The notes: a model not told the origin generated them from the sequence alone. DNA of 64,000 bases from Roseibium marinum (GCF_002906165.1 NZ_PPCN01000008.1:1-64000); one strand, 5' to 3'; numbered from the stretch's first letter, positions 42,051 through 51,271 are shown. Numbers and translations: made by a program.

Positions 42051-42344
42051 TCAGGTAAAGACCGCCTCGTACTGGATGCCGGCGGCTTTCTGGGCGACCG
42101 GAACCATGAACACGTCTTGCTCACCGAGTTCAGACTGATAGAGCCTGTAGATCGCCTGTTCCAGTACCGGCTCCGGCGGTCCCTGCCACAACACGGAAAA
42201 CGCGCGCCCTTCCCTCTCTCCCGATCCGATGGATTTCACCTCGACAAGAGAAAAGAGCAGGGTCGGCGACACGGACCGGACCTCGAACGCCTGGTCCACC
42301 AGCGTCTCGAAGTCCGCCATGGTCAACATCTGTTTCTCTGTCAT
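42051..42344 (-). CDS. DUF6916-like protein of the tail-collar cluster
   Basis: 97 residues: MLTMADFETLVDQAFEVR, LFSLVEVKSIG, AFSVLWQGPPEPVLEQAIYRLYQSELGEQDVFMVPVAQ and a closing YEAVF. Proteins with this shape (DUF6916) are regularly found next to MdpB-like collar proteins. Function is unknown. It is convergent with the GNAT gene and coupled by ATGA to a short upstream frame. Confidence 0.75.
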   Translation of the reverse strand: MTEKQMLTMADFETLVDQAFEVRSVSPTLLFSLVEVKSIGSGEREGRAFSVLWQGPPEPVLEQAIYRLYQSELGEQDVFMVPVAQKAAGIQYEAVFT

Positions 42345-42577
42345 TTAGCTCTCCTGCATTTGAACCGGCTCAAGTGGACGATGGATTGCACATGCCGTTC
42401 GATACGCTGGTCTGCGGCCCTCAAGGGACGTAGAGAGGCAAGTCTCTGCAATCCGCGGCAAATAGCCAACCATAAGGCAAATCCGCCAACTTGTACCAGA
42501 ACAAGTTCCACCACATTTCCGCGGAGGAACTCCTTGGCCACCGGCAAATGCAGGGTCATTTCGCTGGAAAGCAACAC
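42341..42577 (-). CDS. Possible small protein upstream of the DUF6916-like gene
   Basis: A 78-codon frame (GTG start; an ATG six codons in) overlaps the next gene by 4 nt. One hydrophobic stretch (NVVELVLVQVGGFALWLAI) is followed by an Arg-rich tail. The overlap supports translation, but composition is not clearly protein-like. Confidence 0.3.
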   Translation of the reverse strand: MLLSSEMTLHLPVAKEFLRGNVVELVLVQVGGFALWLAICRGLQRLASLRPLRAADQRIERHVQSIVHLSRFKCRRAK

Positions 42578-42716
42578 ATCAGAAAAACATTGTAAAAATA
42601 GACAGGGATAAAAATAATAATGCAGTATATTGGTAATTGTTACAATAAATAAACTTTAAAAAGAATTTTAATACTTAAGATGGACACTAATAGATACAAC
42701 GTAATGAGATAACGCG

Positions 42717-43070
42717 ATGAACCGTGTTCTTAAATCAAAGGCAGTGCAAATGGTGTCCGCATTTGAGCGGCGCTTGGACAATGACAAAGGCGAACTCGTT
42801 TCGAGCATATCGTCAATTCACGATAGCCAGTTCAATGCCGCCAGCTTCGACAATGTCCGCTACATCGCCCATCGCATAAACGGCGGCGCCGGATTGTTCG
42901 ATTGCAATGACCTGGCCGAACCAGCCAAGGAAGTCGAGAAACTGGTCGACGACGGCGCGGATACGGATTTGCTCGTCAATGCTGTGCAGGAACTGATCGA
43001 CCGCATCGAACGGTTGCTTGCCGACGGAATACGCCAGCCGGAATGGATTACATCCCGTCTGGAAAAATGA
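42717..43070 (+). CDS. HPt (histidine phosphotransfer) protein, copy 1
   Basis: 117 residues, all helical. The phospho-accepting histidine is in FDNVRYIAHRINGGAGLFDCNDL, which fits the HxxxGxA/G pattern of HPt domains. It has an AT-rich upstream promoter region (42600-42716) that resembles the one before HPt copy 2. It probably relays phosphate between the hybrid kinase that follows and a receiver such as the REC-GGDEF protein. Confidence 0.8.
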   Translation: MNRVLKSKAVQMVSAFERRLDNDKGELVSSISSIHDSQFNAASFDNVRYIAHRINGGAGLFDCNDLAEPAKEVEKLVDDGADTDLLVNAVQELIDRIERLLADGIRQPEWITSRLEK

Positions 43071-43212
43071 CGCAAGCCGCTGGTCGGCAAGCCTGTAAGG
43101 AAGTCAGAAGCGGCGAGCGAAGCTTTCGTCACCCGCCGGATTTGCTTTTTGCAGGGAGAACTTCGTCGAAGCATCTGTTGGTGCTGAAGAGAAGAGATCG
43201 AGAAAACGCTCT

Positions 43213-43432
43213 AGGGTCTGTGGACAATAAGGATTTGGTCGAGGTTTGGATGCAAAACGCCCAGTTCAAGAAGCAAGGTCGCAGGAAGGGTGTTCCCTTT
43301 CAAGACATTGGGACGCCGAAATGGGCGTTTTGCGCCAAATCTCTTCGAGACGCGGCGGATTTCGGTCCCGACTGCGTCGGACACCGAAATCCGGCTCGCG
43401 CCGCGACCCAAACCTAATTGTCCACAGACCCT
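43213..43432. repeat. MITE-like element, 220 bp
   Basis: Terminal inverted repeats AGGGTCTGTGGACAATAAGG and CCTAATTGTCCACAGACCCT (19 of 20 paired) bound the element. A nested inverted repeat TGCAAAACGCCCA / TGGGCGTTTTGC lies at 43251-43263 and 43322-43333. No transposase fits inside. No clear target-site duplication is visible. It separates HPt copy 1 from the kinase gene. Confidence 0.8.
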
Positions 43433-43521
43433 GGCGCATCCTGCGTTCGATTGAACGCGGACAAGATGTTCTAACACTTTAAAGCCGATTAACTTTTTGA
43501 CCTGCAGTCGTTTCCGATTGG

Positions 43522-46278
43522 ATGTCTGTTGATCTAGAGGCGAAACAGAGGCCCACCGTGTCATTCAAGAAGAAGAGCCTGTTTGGAAAGATTGCTGCGG
43601 AACTGCACGAGTTGAAGATTCGCCCCAGCCTCAAGAAGCGGACCCTGATCCTCACCGCGTTCTGTGTCGCCCTCTCCACACTCACGATCGGCACGCTTTC
43701 CTATGTCCGCATCAGATCTGAAACACTTCATCTGGCGGAAACGCATCTTGCTACCGAAGCCCAGTTGCTCTCCCAGAGGTTCAGCTTCGACTATCACCTG
43801 ATCGCCAACGACCTGAGAACGGTTTCCGAGACGCCGCCGCTCCAGGGACTGATCCGCAGTATGAAAAATGATGGTGTCGATCCTTTGGACGGTTCCACCG
43901 ACGCGCTCTGGCGCTCACGTCTCGCAACCATCTTTCAAGCCGTCCTTCGGGGACGGCCGGAATATTTCCAGTTCCGGTATATCGGTGTGGAAGATGCCGG
44001 GCGGGAACTCGTCCGTGTCGACCGGACACGGTATGGATTGAAAGTGAAGGAAAGCGAAGAGCTTCAACAGAAGAAACAGGAATCCTATTTCAAATACGCG
44101 GTACAGGCACCTTCCGGGGAAGTTGTCTTTTCCGACATCTCCTACAACCGGGAATACGGTCAGCAGGACGGCGCCTACATCGCTACGTTGCGCGGTATGA
44201 TGCCGATCGACGATGACGACGGGAACCGGTTCGGCTTTCTCGTCATAAACGTCAACTACGAGACGATGCTGAAATCCGCTTTTTCCGAAATCAACCCGGA
44301 GCAACATACATTTGTTGTCAACGGATCGGGCGATTTCATGGAGCACAGCCTCGGCATGCGGCAGACTGTCCACAGGCTCGAGATGAATGGCAGTCTGACA
44401 CGCCCGCTGCCGGACATTGTGCGGCGGGTTCAGGAAACCACGGAAAACCAGGGGCTGTTCTATACGCCGGATGAGGTTGGATATTTCATCCGCGATACAA
44501 GCTACTTTTCCCAGGCTTCGGCCAATCTGGGTGTCATCGTCACCGTCTCGAGGAAAGACTGGTACGCCGCGGCGACTCAAAGCCGCAACGAAGTCCTGAT
44601 CGTCGGACTCATCGTCATATCAATCAGCACCTTGATCGCGGTCGTTTTCACCAGGTCCATGATGCAGCCGCTATCGGATCTTGCCGACGCCGTCCGCCAT
44701 TCCAGCGACGAGGACAGTCTCGAATATCTTCCCACGGAGCGAAACGACGAAATCGGCGAACTGGCGTCCGCCATTCAAAAACGAAATTCTGAACTCATGG
44801 AGAGCCGCACCCGCGCGTCGGCGATCGTTAACAATGTCGTCGATGGACTCATTCTGATCGATGGCTATGGTCTGATCGAGCAGTTCAATCCGAGTTGCGA
44901 ACGCATGTTCGGCTATACCGCGTCCGAAGCTATCGGATGCAATATCAAGACGCTCATGAAACCGGAAGATGCGAAACCCCATGACGGCTATCTTAAGCGC
45001 TACAGAGACGGACTTGGGGGGCGAACGCTCGATATCACCCGCGAACTCGAAGCCGTTGACAAGTCCGGTCGGATATTCCCGATCGAACTTTCAATCAACG
45101 CGGTCAAGTTTAACGGCACGACAAAATTCAGCGGTGTGATTCGCGACATCAGCCAGCGCAGGGAAATAGATCGTTTGCGCAGGGAATTTGTCTCCACCGT
45201 CAGCCACGAATTGAGAACGCCACTTACCTCCATCCGGGGATCGCTGACACTGATCGACACCCTCGCGCCGGACGATTTGCCGCCCAAAGTGTTCCAGTTG
45301 ATTGGCATGGCCCGAAAAAACACGGAACGGCTGATCCAACTCGTCAACGAAATACTCGATTTTGAAAAGTTGCGCGCGAACAAAACCAAATTCGAGATGA
45401 AGGTCCTGGATCTCAACAGCGAAATCGAAAAGGCGCTGGAGCTCAATCAGGGCTACGCGGACGATGCCGGTATTCAGCTTGACGCGGAACTGGCGAGCAA
45501 TGAAATCCTCGTCTCCCTGGAATCCACGAAATTCCAGCAGATCATGAGCAATCTGATCTCAAACGCGGTGAAGTTTTCTAACAAAGGACATACGGTTACG
45601 CTCCGGACCATGGTTTCCAGGCGCAAGGGCAGGATCGAAGTCGTGGACAAGGGTGTGGGGATTGACGAAAATTTCAGGAAGCACATCTTTCAAGCCTTCT
45701 CCCAGGCCGATGGCAGCGCGACCAGGAGCGAGGGCGGCACAGGTCTCGGTCTGAATATATCCAAAAGCTTCGTCGAAGGGATGCACGGTCAGATCGGCTT
45801 TGATAGCCTGGTTGGCTCGGGAACCACCTTCTGGGTGGAATTCCCCTTGCAGGTAGCCAACGGACTTGGCGGAAATCCGTTACCAAATCCGGCGGATACC
45901 CGGCTGCTTGGTCTGCATCTGGAAGACGACAATGACTTTCATACGGTTCTTGCCGCCGGGCTGGAGCCTGATCTCGATCTGGTTCATGTCAGGACGGTTG
46001 AAGAAGCCAGGCGGCGGCTGGACGAACAAGAATTCGACATCGTTATCCTCGACCGGCTGATAGAAGACGGCGACGGATTGGACCTTATCCAGTTCATTCC
46101 TGCTCCCGAGCGCACCAAAATCCTGGTGGTGACGGCGGTCGATGAGAATGTTCAGCACATCCACGTCGATGCGACACTGATCAAGGCCAAGACACGTCCG
46201 GGGGAGTTCGCTGCAAGGGTATCGGAGCTGGTTGAAGAGATAAAACAGAGAAAAAGCCGCGTGTCAGGAGCGGCCTGA
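43522..46278 (+). CDS. Hybrid sensor histidine kinase (extracytoplasmic sensor, HAMP, PAS, HisKA-HATPase, receiver)
   Basis: 918 residues (a GTG at 43558 with AGAGG is an alternative start). TM1 ~40-62; a large periplasmic double-CACHE-like sensor ~63-355; TM2 ~356-376; HAMP ~378-430; PAS ~432-545 (MKPEDAKPHDGYLKRY); HisKA with H562 in STVSHELRTPL; HATPase with NLISNAVKFSNKG (N box), DKGVGI (G1) and EGGTGLGLNISKSF (G2); and a C-terminal receiver ~793-905 with the acceptor aspartate in DIVILDRLIEDGDG. The receiver lacks the usual double-acidic N-terminus in canonical spacing (LHLEDDNDF). It signals to the HPt proteins on either side. Confidence 0.9.
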   Translation: MSVDLEAKQRPTVSFKKKSLFGKIAAELHELKIRPSLKKRTLILTAFCVALSTLTIGTLSYVRIRSETLHLAETHLATEAQLLSQRFSFDYHLIANDLRTVSETPPLQGLIRSMKNDGVDPLDGSTDALWRSRLATIFQAVLRGRPEYFQFRYIGVEDAGRELVRVDRTRYGLKVKESEELQQKKQESYFKYAVQAPSGEVVFSDISYNREYGQQDGAYIATLRGMMPIDDDDGNRFGFLVINVNYETMLKSAFSEINPEQHTFVVNGSGDFMEHSLGMRQTVHRLEMNGSLTRPLPDIVRRVQETTENQGLFYTPDEVGYFIRDTSYFSQASANLGVIVTVSRKDWYAAATQSRNEVLIVGLIVISISTLIAVVFTRSMMQPLSDLADAVRHSSDEDSLEYLPTERNDEIGELASAIQKRNSELMESRTRASAIVNNVVDGLILIDGYGLIEQFNPSCERMFGYTASEAIGCNIKTLMKPEDAKPHDGYLKRYRDGLGGRTLDITRELEAVDKSGRIFPIELSINAVKFNGTTKFSGVIRDISQRREIDRLRREFVSTVSHELRTPLTSIRGSLTLIDTLAPDDLPPKVFQLIGMARKNTERLIQLVNEILDFEKLRANKTKFEMKVLDLNSEIEKALELNQGYADDAGIQLDAELASNEILVSLESTKFQQIMSNLISNAVKFSNKGHTVTLRTMVSRRKGRIEVVDKGVGIDENFRKHIFQAFSQADGSATRSEGGTGLGLNISKSFVEGMHGQIGFDSLVGSGTTFWVEFPLQVANGLGGNPLPNPADTRLLGLHLEDDNDFHTVLAAGLEPDLDLVHVRTVEEARRRLDEQEFDIVILDRLIEDGDGLDLIQFIPAPERTKILVVTAVDENVQHIHVDATLIKAKTRPGEFAARVSELVEEIKQRKSRVSGAA

Positions 46279-46527
46279 AACCGAAGGTTTTTTTTCAAAC
46301 CAGTGAGAAATATAACGACCGACATCGATAAATATACCAACACCATTATTACAATTAACATAATAGTAGCGGCAATTAAACTAAGTATTTATTGTCAAAT
46401 ATTACATTAAAATCCATATTTCGATAAATTAGTTCAAGATTATTGTTAAATCTTACAATAAAAATACATAAAAGTATCTTAATACATAGATGGCATTCTA
46501 TTGAGCGCAACCTTAAAGGGAAGCCGC
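46279..46527. promoter_or_regulatory. AT-rich promoter region before HPt copy 2
   Basis: The stretch TTGTTAAATCTTACAATAAAAA to TACATAGATGGCA resembles the region before HPt copy 1 (TTGTTACAATAAATAAAC to TACTTAAGATGGACA). This shows that the tandem duplication included the promoter. No operator could be defined. Confidence 0.45.
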
Positions 46528-46875
46528 ATGACAGATGCTCTGAAAACCAAGACCGCACAACTTGTAGCAGCGTATGAACGGCGCCTGGACAAGGACAAGA
46601 GTGAACTCGTTTCCAGCCTGGCGGCGGTTCGCAACGGCAATGCAACAAATGGATTTGAAATCGTCCGCTACATAGCGCACCGGCTCGTCGGAAGCGCTCA
46701 CTTGTTCGGATGTGACGATCTCGATCTCCCTGCCAGAACTGTCGAAAAAATGGTCGATTGCGGCGCGGATACCAGCCTCATTATTCAGGCGGTGAATAAA
46801 CTCGTTGAACAGATCGACCAGTCCTTGCTCGCCGGACTGGAGCAACCGGACTGGTTAGATCCGCACGCAGATTGA
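46528..46875 (+). CDS. HPt (histidine phosphotransfer) protein, copy 2
   Basis: 115 residues when started at MTDALKTKTAQLVAAYERRLDKDKSELVSSLA. It is paralogous to copy 1 over its whole length. The active histidine lies in FEIVRYIAHRLVGSAHLFGCDDLDLPA. It is followed by the REC-GGDEF gene after 33 bases and is probably cotranscribed with it. Confidence 0.82.
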   Translation: MTDALKTKTAQLVAAYERRLDKDKSELVSSLAAVRNGNATNGFEIVRYIAHRLVGSAHLFGCDDLDLPARTVEKMVDCGADTSLIIQAVNKLVEQIDQSLLAGLEQPDWLDPHAD

Positions 46876-46908
46876 ATTCACAGCTGAAGAGCAACGAAAG
46901 TTTGCGCA

Positions 46909-48222
46909 ATGGAAAGTAATTCCAAAGAAAATTCATTATTTTATGATGATAATCATCAAGAAATCACAATTATATCTCCGAATAAAATTGTGATTGTTGT
47001 TGATACTGAGAACAACATCAAAGAAATTTCGCGCACCCTGGGTGAATTCGGACTCGAAGTTGTCCAATACACGGAAAATTTTCCTGCGGAATCAGCCACC
47101 GTAGCCCTGATCAATCCAAAAATGGACCCGCAATTCGAGCTATGCAAGTCGCTCAGCAAAAAATGCAAGGTCCTGTTAACAACCGATGATCGGGCTTTCG
47201 AGTTCAAGATCATGGCAGTGCATATGGGAGCCAAGGGATTACTGAGCCTGCCCGTGAACGCTGTTGAGGTTTTGTCCAACCTTGAGGAAACCCGCAAATC
47301 CGACATGCCCGAAGCCCGTGTTCTGATTATCGACGATGATGAACTCACAGCAACGGTCTATGCGCTGGCTCTGGAAAAGTGCGGTTTGCGCGTAGAGATC
47401 ATCCACGATCCGCTTCAGGCTGAAGCCACTATTGAAGACTTTCGTCCGGATCTGGTGATCATGGATATCGACATGCCGCAAGCCAACGGTATTGATGTCG
47501 CGCAGGCGATCCGTCTGGATCCCGCTTATACGTCACTTCCAATCATGTTCTTGTCTTCCATCTACCAGAAAGACATTCAGGAGCTGGCCCGGGAGATTGG
47601 CGGCGACGATTTTATCAAGAAGCCTGTCGACGTGAATTATCTCGTGAAAATGGTACGGATGCGCGCCGCGAGGGCTGTTGAACTCCGCCAGATCATGGTT
47701 CGCGATGGCCTGACTGGTCTTTTGAACCATGTCGCGTTCAAGGAACGGCTGACTGGTGAACTGAACCGCAGCAAACGAACCATGGCGGCCTTTACCGTTG
47801 CCCTGCTTGATCTTGATCACTTCAAGTCGATCAATGACACCTATGGTCACCAGGTCGGTGACACAGTCATCCAGACCTTTGCGACGTTGCTGAAAAACTC
47901 ATTCCGAAACATCGATATCATCGCGCGTTACGGTGGGGAGGAATTCGCCATCATCCTTCTCGATGCGACACCGGACCAGTCGGAAAAGACGATCAATCGA
48001 ATTCGAAGCGCGTTCGAGCACATTGAGTTCAGCGCCACGAACAGAAAGTTCCATGTAACGTTCAGTTGCGGTCTGGCAGGATCCAATGCGAACACTTCGG
48101 AGGAAGCACTTCTTTCCGCGGCGGATATAGCTCTTTATCAAGCCAAGGCCAATGGCCGCAATTGTGTTTGCATGCAGTCTTCCGGATCAGAGTTTCTGAA
48201 TACCGCCAACCTTAAGGAATAG
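46909..48222 (+). CDS. Response regulator with receiver and GGDEF (diguanylate cyclase) domains
   Basis: 437 residues. An N-terminal degenerate receiver (~20-125) lacks the acidic pocket. A canonical receiver spans ~137-255 (IIDDDE; acceptor D186 in VIMDIDMP; KKPVD). A GGDEF domain spans ~262-430 with an intact active site GGEEF (342-346) and the inhibitory I-site RNID upstream, so it should make c-di-GMP and be product-inhibited. It is of PleD-like architecture. It is likely the output of the HPt/kinase phosphorelay encoded before it. Confidence 0.92.
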   Translation: MESNSKENSLFYDDNHQEITIISPNKIVIVVDTENNIKEISRTLGEFGLEVVQYTENFPAESATVALINPKMDPQFELCKSLSKKCKVLLTTDDRAFEFKIMAVHMGAKGLLSLPVNAVEVLSNLEETRKSDMPEARVLIIDDDELTATVYALALEKCGLRVEIIHDPLQAEATIEDFRPDLVIMDIDMPQANGIDVAQAIRLDPAYTSLPIMFLSSIYQKDIQELAREIGGDDFIKKPVDVNYLVKMVRMRAARAVELRQIMVRDGLTGLLNHVAFKERLTGELNRSKRTMAAFTVALLDLDHFKSINDTYGHQVGDTVIQTFATLLKNSFRNIDIIARYGGEEFAIILLDATPDQSEKTINRIRSAFEHIEFSATNRKFHVTFSCGLAGSNANTSEEALLSAADIALYQAKANGRNCVCMQSSGSEFLNTANLKE

Positions 48223-48264
48223 AGATCCCAAATCTGGCTTTCGGGAAAACACTTCTTGGAGACT

Positions 48265-48735
48265 GAAGATGCAAAACCGCATGACGGTTATCTCCAGCGC
48301 TACAGGCACGGACTGGGCGGCAGAACGATCTTCCAGACCCGCGCCGTCGCCGAATTGGCCTTTGGCCGATACATCGACGGCTTCTACAATCCACGCCGGA
48401 GACATTCCGCATTGGGATACAAATCGCCGGTATCATTCGTGGCCGAAATGGCCATCACAGAGTGAAAGCCTCTCCACTAAATCGGAGCAAGTCCACATCA
48501 GGGATGGCGAAGGATTGGACGTGATCCAGTTCATTCCAAACCGGCAGAATACGAAAACCGTTGTGGTGACGGCTATTGACGAGAATATCGAGCATATCCA
48601 TGTTGACGCAACCCTGATCAAATCGAAGACTCGGCCGGGTGAACTCTTGGAAAAATTTACTGGTCTGATCGAAGAGATAAAATTGAAAAAGAACTATTCT
48701 GCGGAGCAGTCGGAGCAGGAACGGTCCCCGAATTG
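48265..48735 (+). pseudogene. Remnant of a second hybrid kinase, interrupted by an IS3 fragment
   Basis: Two pieces match the kinase at 43522-46278. At 48265-48326, EDAKPHDGYLQRYRHGLGGRT corresponds to the PAS segment EDAKPHDGYLKRYRDGLGGRT. At ~48506-48735, GLDVIQFIPNRQNTKTVVVTAIDENIEHIHVDATLIKSKTRPGELLEKFTGLIEEIK corresponds to the end of the receiver domain. Everything between (HisKA, HATPase, start of receiver) is gone and replaced by a transposase fragment. The 5' two thirds of the kinase are also absent. Confidence 0.85.
48328..48465 (+). mobile_element. IS3-family transposase fragment (orfB C-terminus)
   Basis: The frame encodes TRAVAELAFGRYIDGFYNPRRRHSALGYKSPVSFVAE, the conserved C-terminal end of IS3-family (DDE) transposases. 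It is fused in frame to the kinase PAS remnant and lacks the catalytic core and terminal repeats. Confidence 0.85.
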
Positions 48736-48848
48736 ACCATTTGAAGGTCACCAGGATCTTCGGCGGTTTCCGCCAACAAATCGGTCTCTCTGACCCCATC
48801 TCGCTCTAGGTCACGACCCCATGAATGAGGATGAAATGGGTCCGTGCC

Positions 48849-49214
48849 CTAGGCTAGCATGGCCTTGATTTCACCTGCCAGGCTTGTCGGATCGAATGGC
48901 TTGGAAATCACCCCGACCGCTCCAAGTGCTTCCAGCTTCGCGATGTCTTCCTGCATCGATTTGGCAGTGATGAAAATCACTGGGATTTCCGCCGTCTCGC
49001 TGTCCTTCTTGAGATAGCGGAACGTCGTTGGTCCATCCATTTCCGGCATCATGAAATCCAGCAGGATCACGTCCGGTTTCCACTCGCGGGCCGTGTTCAG
49101 CGCTTCCCGGCCCGACATCACGCATCGAACCTCATAGGCGCCGTCGAGATCGAGACACATCTCGACAATCGTTGCGATATCCTCGTCATCGTCGACATAG
49201 AGGGCTTTGAGCAT
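48849..49214 (-). CDS. CheY-like single-domain response regulator
   Basis: 121 residues. The acidic pocket is YVDDDED, the acceptor aspartate is in VILLDFMMPEMDG, the T/S switch in VIFITAKS and the lysine in SKPFDP. No output domain. It is divergent from the phosphorelay genes in orientation (minus strand, tail to tail) and may be the soluble target of one of the HPt proteins. Confidence 0.9.
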   Translation of the reverse strand: MLKALYVDDDEDIATIVEMCLDLDGAYEVRCVMSGREALNTAREWKPDVILLDFMMPEMDGPTTFRYLKKDSETAEIPVIFITAKSMQEDIAKLEALGAVGVISKPFDPTSLAGEIKAMLA

Positions 49215-49406
49215 CCCGTGACTCCCTGCAGGGCTTCTTGCGGATTTCTTTCGGACCGAAATTAGTCTCTTACCGCGTCAGTTGCCAGCGCCTCGGGCCT
49301 TTTAAATCACTTATACCCAAGGTCGCGCGAACAGGATCGCTCTTCGGCTTTTACCGCATCGCTGGCGCAAGCCGATCTCCGGTTCCGGTCCGGGAGGATC
49401 GGCCGG

Positions 49407-50063
49407 TTATTCAGCCGCCGGCTTGAGGCGGGCGATCAGATGGTGGAATTTTTCCCCCTGGACGGACACGTGCTGCCGAATTGCCTCAGCCGCTCTTTCG
49501 CCGTCGGCATCGCCGATAGCGGCGACAATCGCCTCGTGTTCCGCCATCGACTGGCTCATGCGCCCGCGAACGCGCAGTTGCACCCTGCGGAAGGGTTGCA
49601 GGCGGCGTTGAAGGCGGAGGCATTCCTGCTCCAGGAAAGCATTGCCGGACTGCCGGTACAGGATCGCGTGAAAACGCTCGTTTTCACGGTAGTAGGTGTC
49701 GGTATCCTGTGCCTCGACGACGGACTTGCAGCGTTTGTTGGCGTCGAGGAGGTTCTTGAAACCCTCGTCCGAAATGCGCGAGGCGGCGAGACGGGCACAA
49801 ACCGCTTCAAGCTCGGCCATGACCTCGAACATCTCCAGAAGCTCAACGGGGCCGGGCTGACGGACGAACACGCCCCTGCGCGGGATCTGCTCAACCAGGC
49901 CGGACTGCGTAAGCCGTTGCAAAGCTTCACGAACGGGTGTTCTGGAAACCGAGAAACGGTTGGCCAGCTGGACCTCGTCCAGTCTCTCGCCATCGGCGAA
50001 AGTACCGTCGAAAATCAGTCCTTCCAGGTCATCGGCAATACAGTCGGCGCGTCTTCGTTCCAT
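49407..50063 (-). CDS. matR: GntR family (FadR/FCD-type) regulator, probable MatR
   Basis: 218 residues when started at MERRRADCIADDLEGLIFDGTF; an upstream in-frame extension would overlap the operator region. The winged HTH is RLDEVQLANRFSVSRTPVREALQRLTQSGLVEQIPRRGVFVR, and the all-helical FCD ligand domain carries EVMAELEAVCARLAA and NERFHAILYRQSGN with metal-binding histidines (HEAIVAAI, RQHV). It is divergent from the malonate TRAP/mat operon, as MatR is in rhizobia. The symbol is inferred from context. Confidence 0.75.
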   Translation of the reverse strand: MERRRADCIADDLEGLIFDGTFADGERLDEVQLANRFSVSRTPVREALQRLTQSGLVEQIPRRGVFVRQPGPVELLEMFEVMAELEAVCARLAASRISDEGFKNLLDANKRCKSVVEAQDTDTYYRENERFHAILYRQSGNAFLEQECLRLQRRLQPFRRVQLRVRGRMSQSMAEHEAIVAAIGDADGERAAEAIRQHVSVQGEKFHHLIARLKPAAE

Positions 50064-50110
50064 GATGTTGCATTTAGCATAAGCCTTTTTAGCGCGCAAT
50101 ATTGCCATTC

Positions 50111-50120
50111 TTGTATACAA
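50111..50120. promoter_or_regulatory. Putative GntR operator
   Basis: TTGTATACAA, a perfect 10-bp palindrome, lies between the two divergent starts and immediately before the -35 box of the TRAP operon. FadR-type GntR regulators commonly bind TNGTNNNACNA-type palindromes, so it is a good MatR site candidate. Confidence 0.55.
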
Positions 50121-50126
50121 AAAGGC

Positions 50127-50157
50127 TTGACAAAAAAACATGACATAAGGGTAAGAT
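50127..50157 (+). promoter_or_regulatory. Putative sigma-70 promoter of the malonate operon
   Basis: TTGACA at 50127-50132 and TAAGAT at 50152-50157, with a 19-base spacer. It lies directly downstream of the palindrome and about 40 bases before the DctP start, which has AGGGAGG as its ribosome-binding site. Confidence 0.55.
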
Positions 50158-50199
50158 CATGTCCCGGTCCCAGAACCGGAACTTCCAGGGAGGAATAAA

Positions 50200-51186
50200 A
50201 TGCACTTCAAACTCTCAGCGTCCGTTGCGGCCGTGGCGCTCTTTGCCGGCGCGCTTACGGCAAACGCCACAGAACTGCGCCTGTCGCATCAATGGTCGAA
50301 CGGCGATGTCCGTCACAAGGTCGCGCAGATGGTCGCCGATGACGTCGCCGCCGCGGACGTCGACCTCGACATCAAGATTTTCCCCTCGCAGTCGCTCTTG
50401 AAGGCCCGCGAACAATATAAGCCCCTCAGCCGCGGCCTGCTCGACATGACGGTCCTGCCGCTCAGCTATGCCGGCGGACAGCAGCCTGCATACAATCTCA
50501 CCCTTATGCCGGGTCTGGTGAAAAACCACGATCACGCCGCACGGTTGAACGAAAGCCCGTTCATGGATGCCATTGAGGGGATCATGGCGGAAGACGACGT
50601 CATGGTCCTCGTCCATGGCTATCTGGCAGGTGGTTTTGCCGGCAAGGAAAAATGCATCACCAAGCCTGACGATATGCCGGGTCTTCAGACCCGTGCGGCC
50701 GGCAAGGCTTTCGAACAGATGCTTGCGGGCGCGGGTGCATCCATCGCTTCCATGTCCTCTTCGGAAATCTACAACGCCATGCAGTCCGGCGTGCTGGATG
50801 CGGCCAATACGTCCTCGTCCTCCTTCGTCAGCTACCGGATCTACGAGCAGGTCTCCTGCTACACCCCCGCCGGGGAATACGCGCTCTGGTTCATGTATCA
50901 GCCGCTTCTCATGAACAAGTCCACCTTCGAGGGACTGAACGAGGACCAGCAGAAAGCCCTGCTTTCCGCTTCCGAAAAGGCGCAGGCCTTTTATCTTGAA
51001 GAAGCCAAGAAGGAAGATGCTGCATCGGCGCAGGTTTTCCGCGACAATGACGTGGAGATCGCGGCCATGACGGAAGCGGACTTCGAAGCCTGGCGGGCCC
51101 TGGCCAAGGAAACGTCCTACAAGGCGTTTGTGGAGGAAACTCCCAATGGACAAGAGCTTCTCGACCTGGCGCTGTCGGTCAACTGA
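50200..51186 (+). CDS. TRAP transporter solute-binding protein (DctP), malonate-type
   Basis: 328 residues with a clear signal peptide (SASVAAVALFAGALTANA). DctP features are present: LRLSHQWSNGDVRHKVAQMVADDV, the ligand-arginine segment GLQTRAAGKAFEQMLAGAGASIASMSSSEIYNAMQSGVLDAANTS, and MYQPLLMNKSTFEGL. Periplasmic binding of malonate is inferred from the MatA/MatB genes in the same operon. Confidence 0.88.
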   Translation: MHFKLSASVAAVALFAGALTANATELRLSHQWSNGDVRHKVAQMVADDVAAADVDLDIKIFPSQSLLKAREQYKPLSRGLLDMTVLPLSYAGGQQPAYNLTLMPGLVKNHDHAARLNESPFMDAIEGIMAEDDVMVLVHGYLAGGFAGKEKCITKPDDMPGLQTRAAGKAFEQMLAGAGASIASMSSSEIYNAMQSGVLDAANTSSSSFVSYRIYEQVSCYTPAGEYALWFMYQPLLMNKSTFEGLNEDQQKALLSASEKAQAFYLEEAKKEDAASAQVFRDNDVEIAAMTEADFEAWRALAKETSYKAFVEETPNGQELLDLALSVN

Positions 51187-51271
51187 CGCACCGGGACACG
51201 ATCTGAACCGGGGCGGCGGTCAGCCGCCCCGCAAAACGCCTTCTACCCGATTTCATTCGAAGGAGTGACCC

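Noticed and set aside
43043..43417. 124-codon plus frame overlapping the end of HPt copy 1
   Set aside because: Most of it is inside the MITE-like element; the translation is not protein-like.
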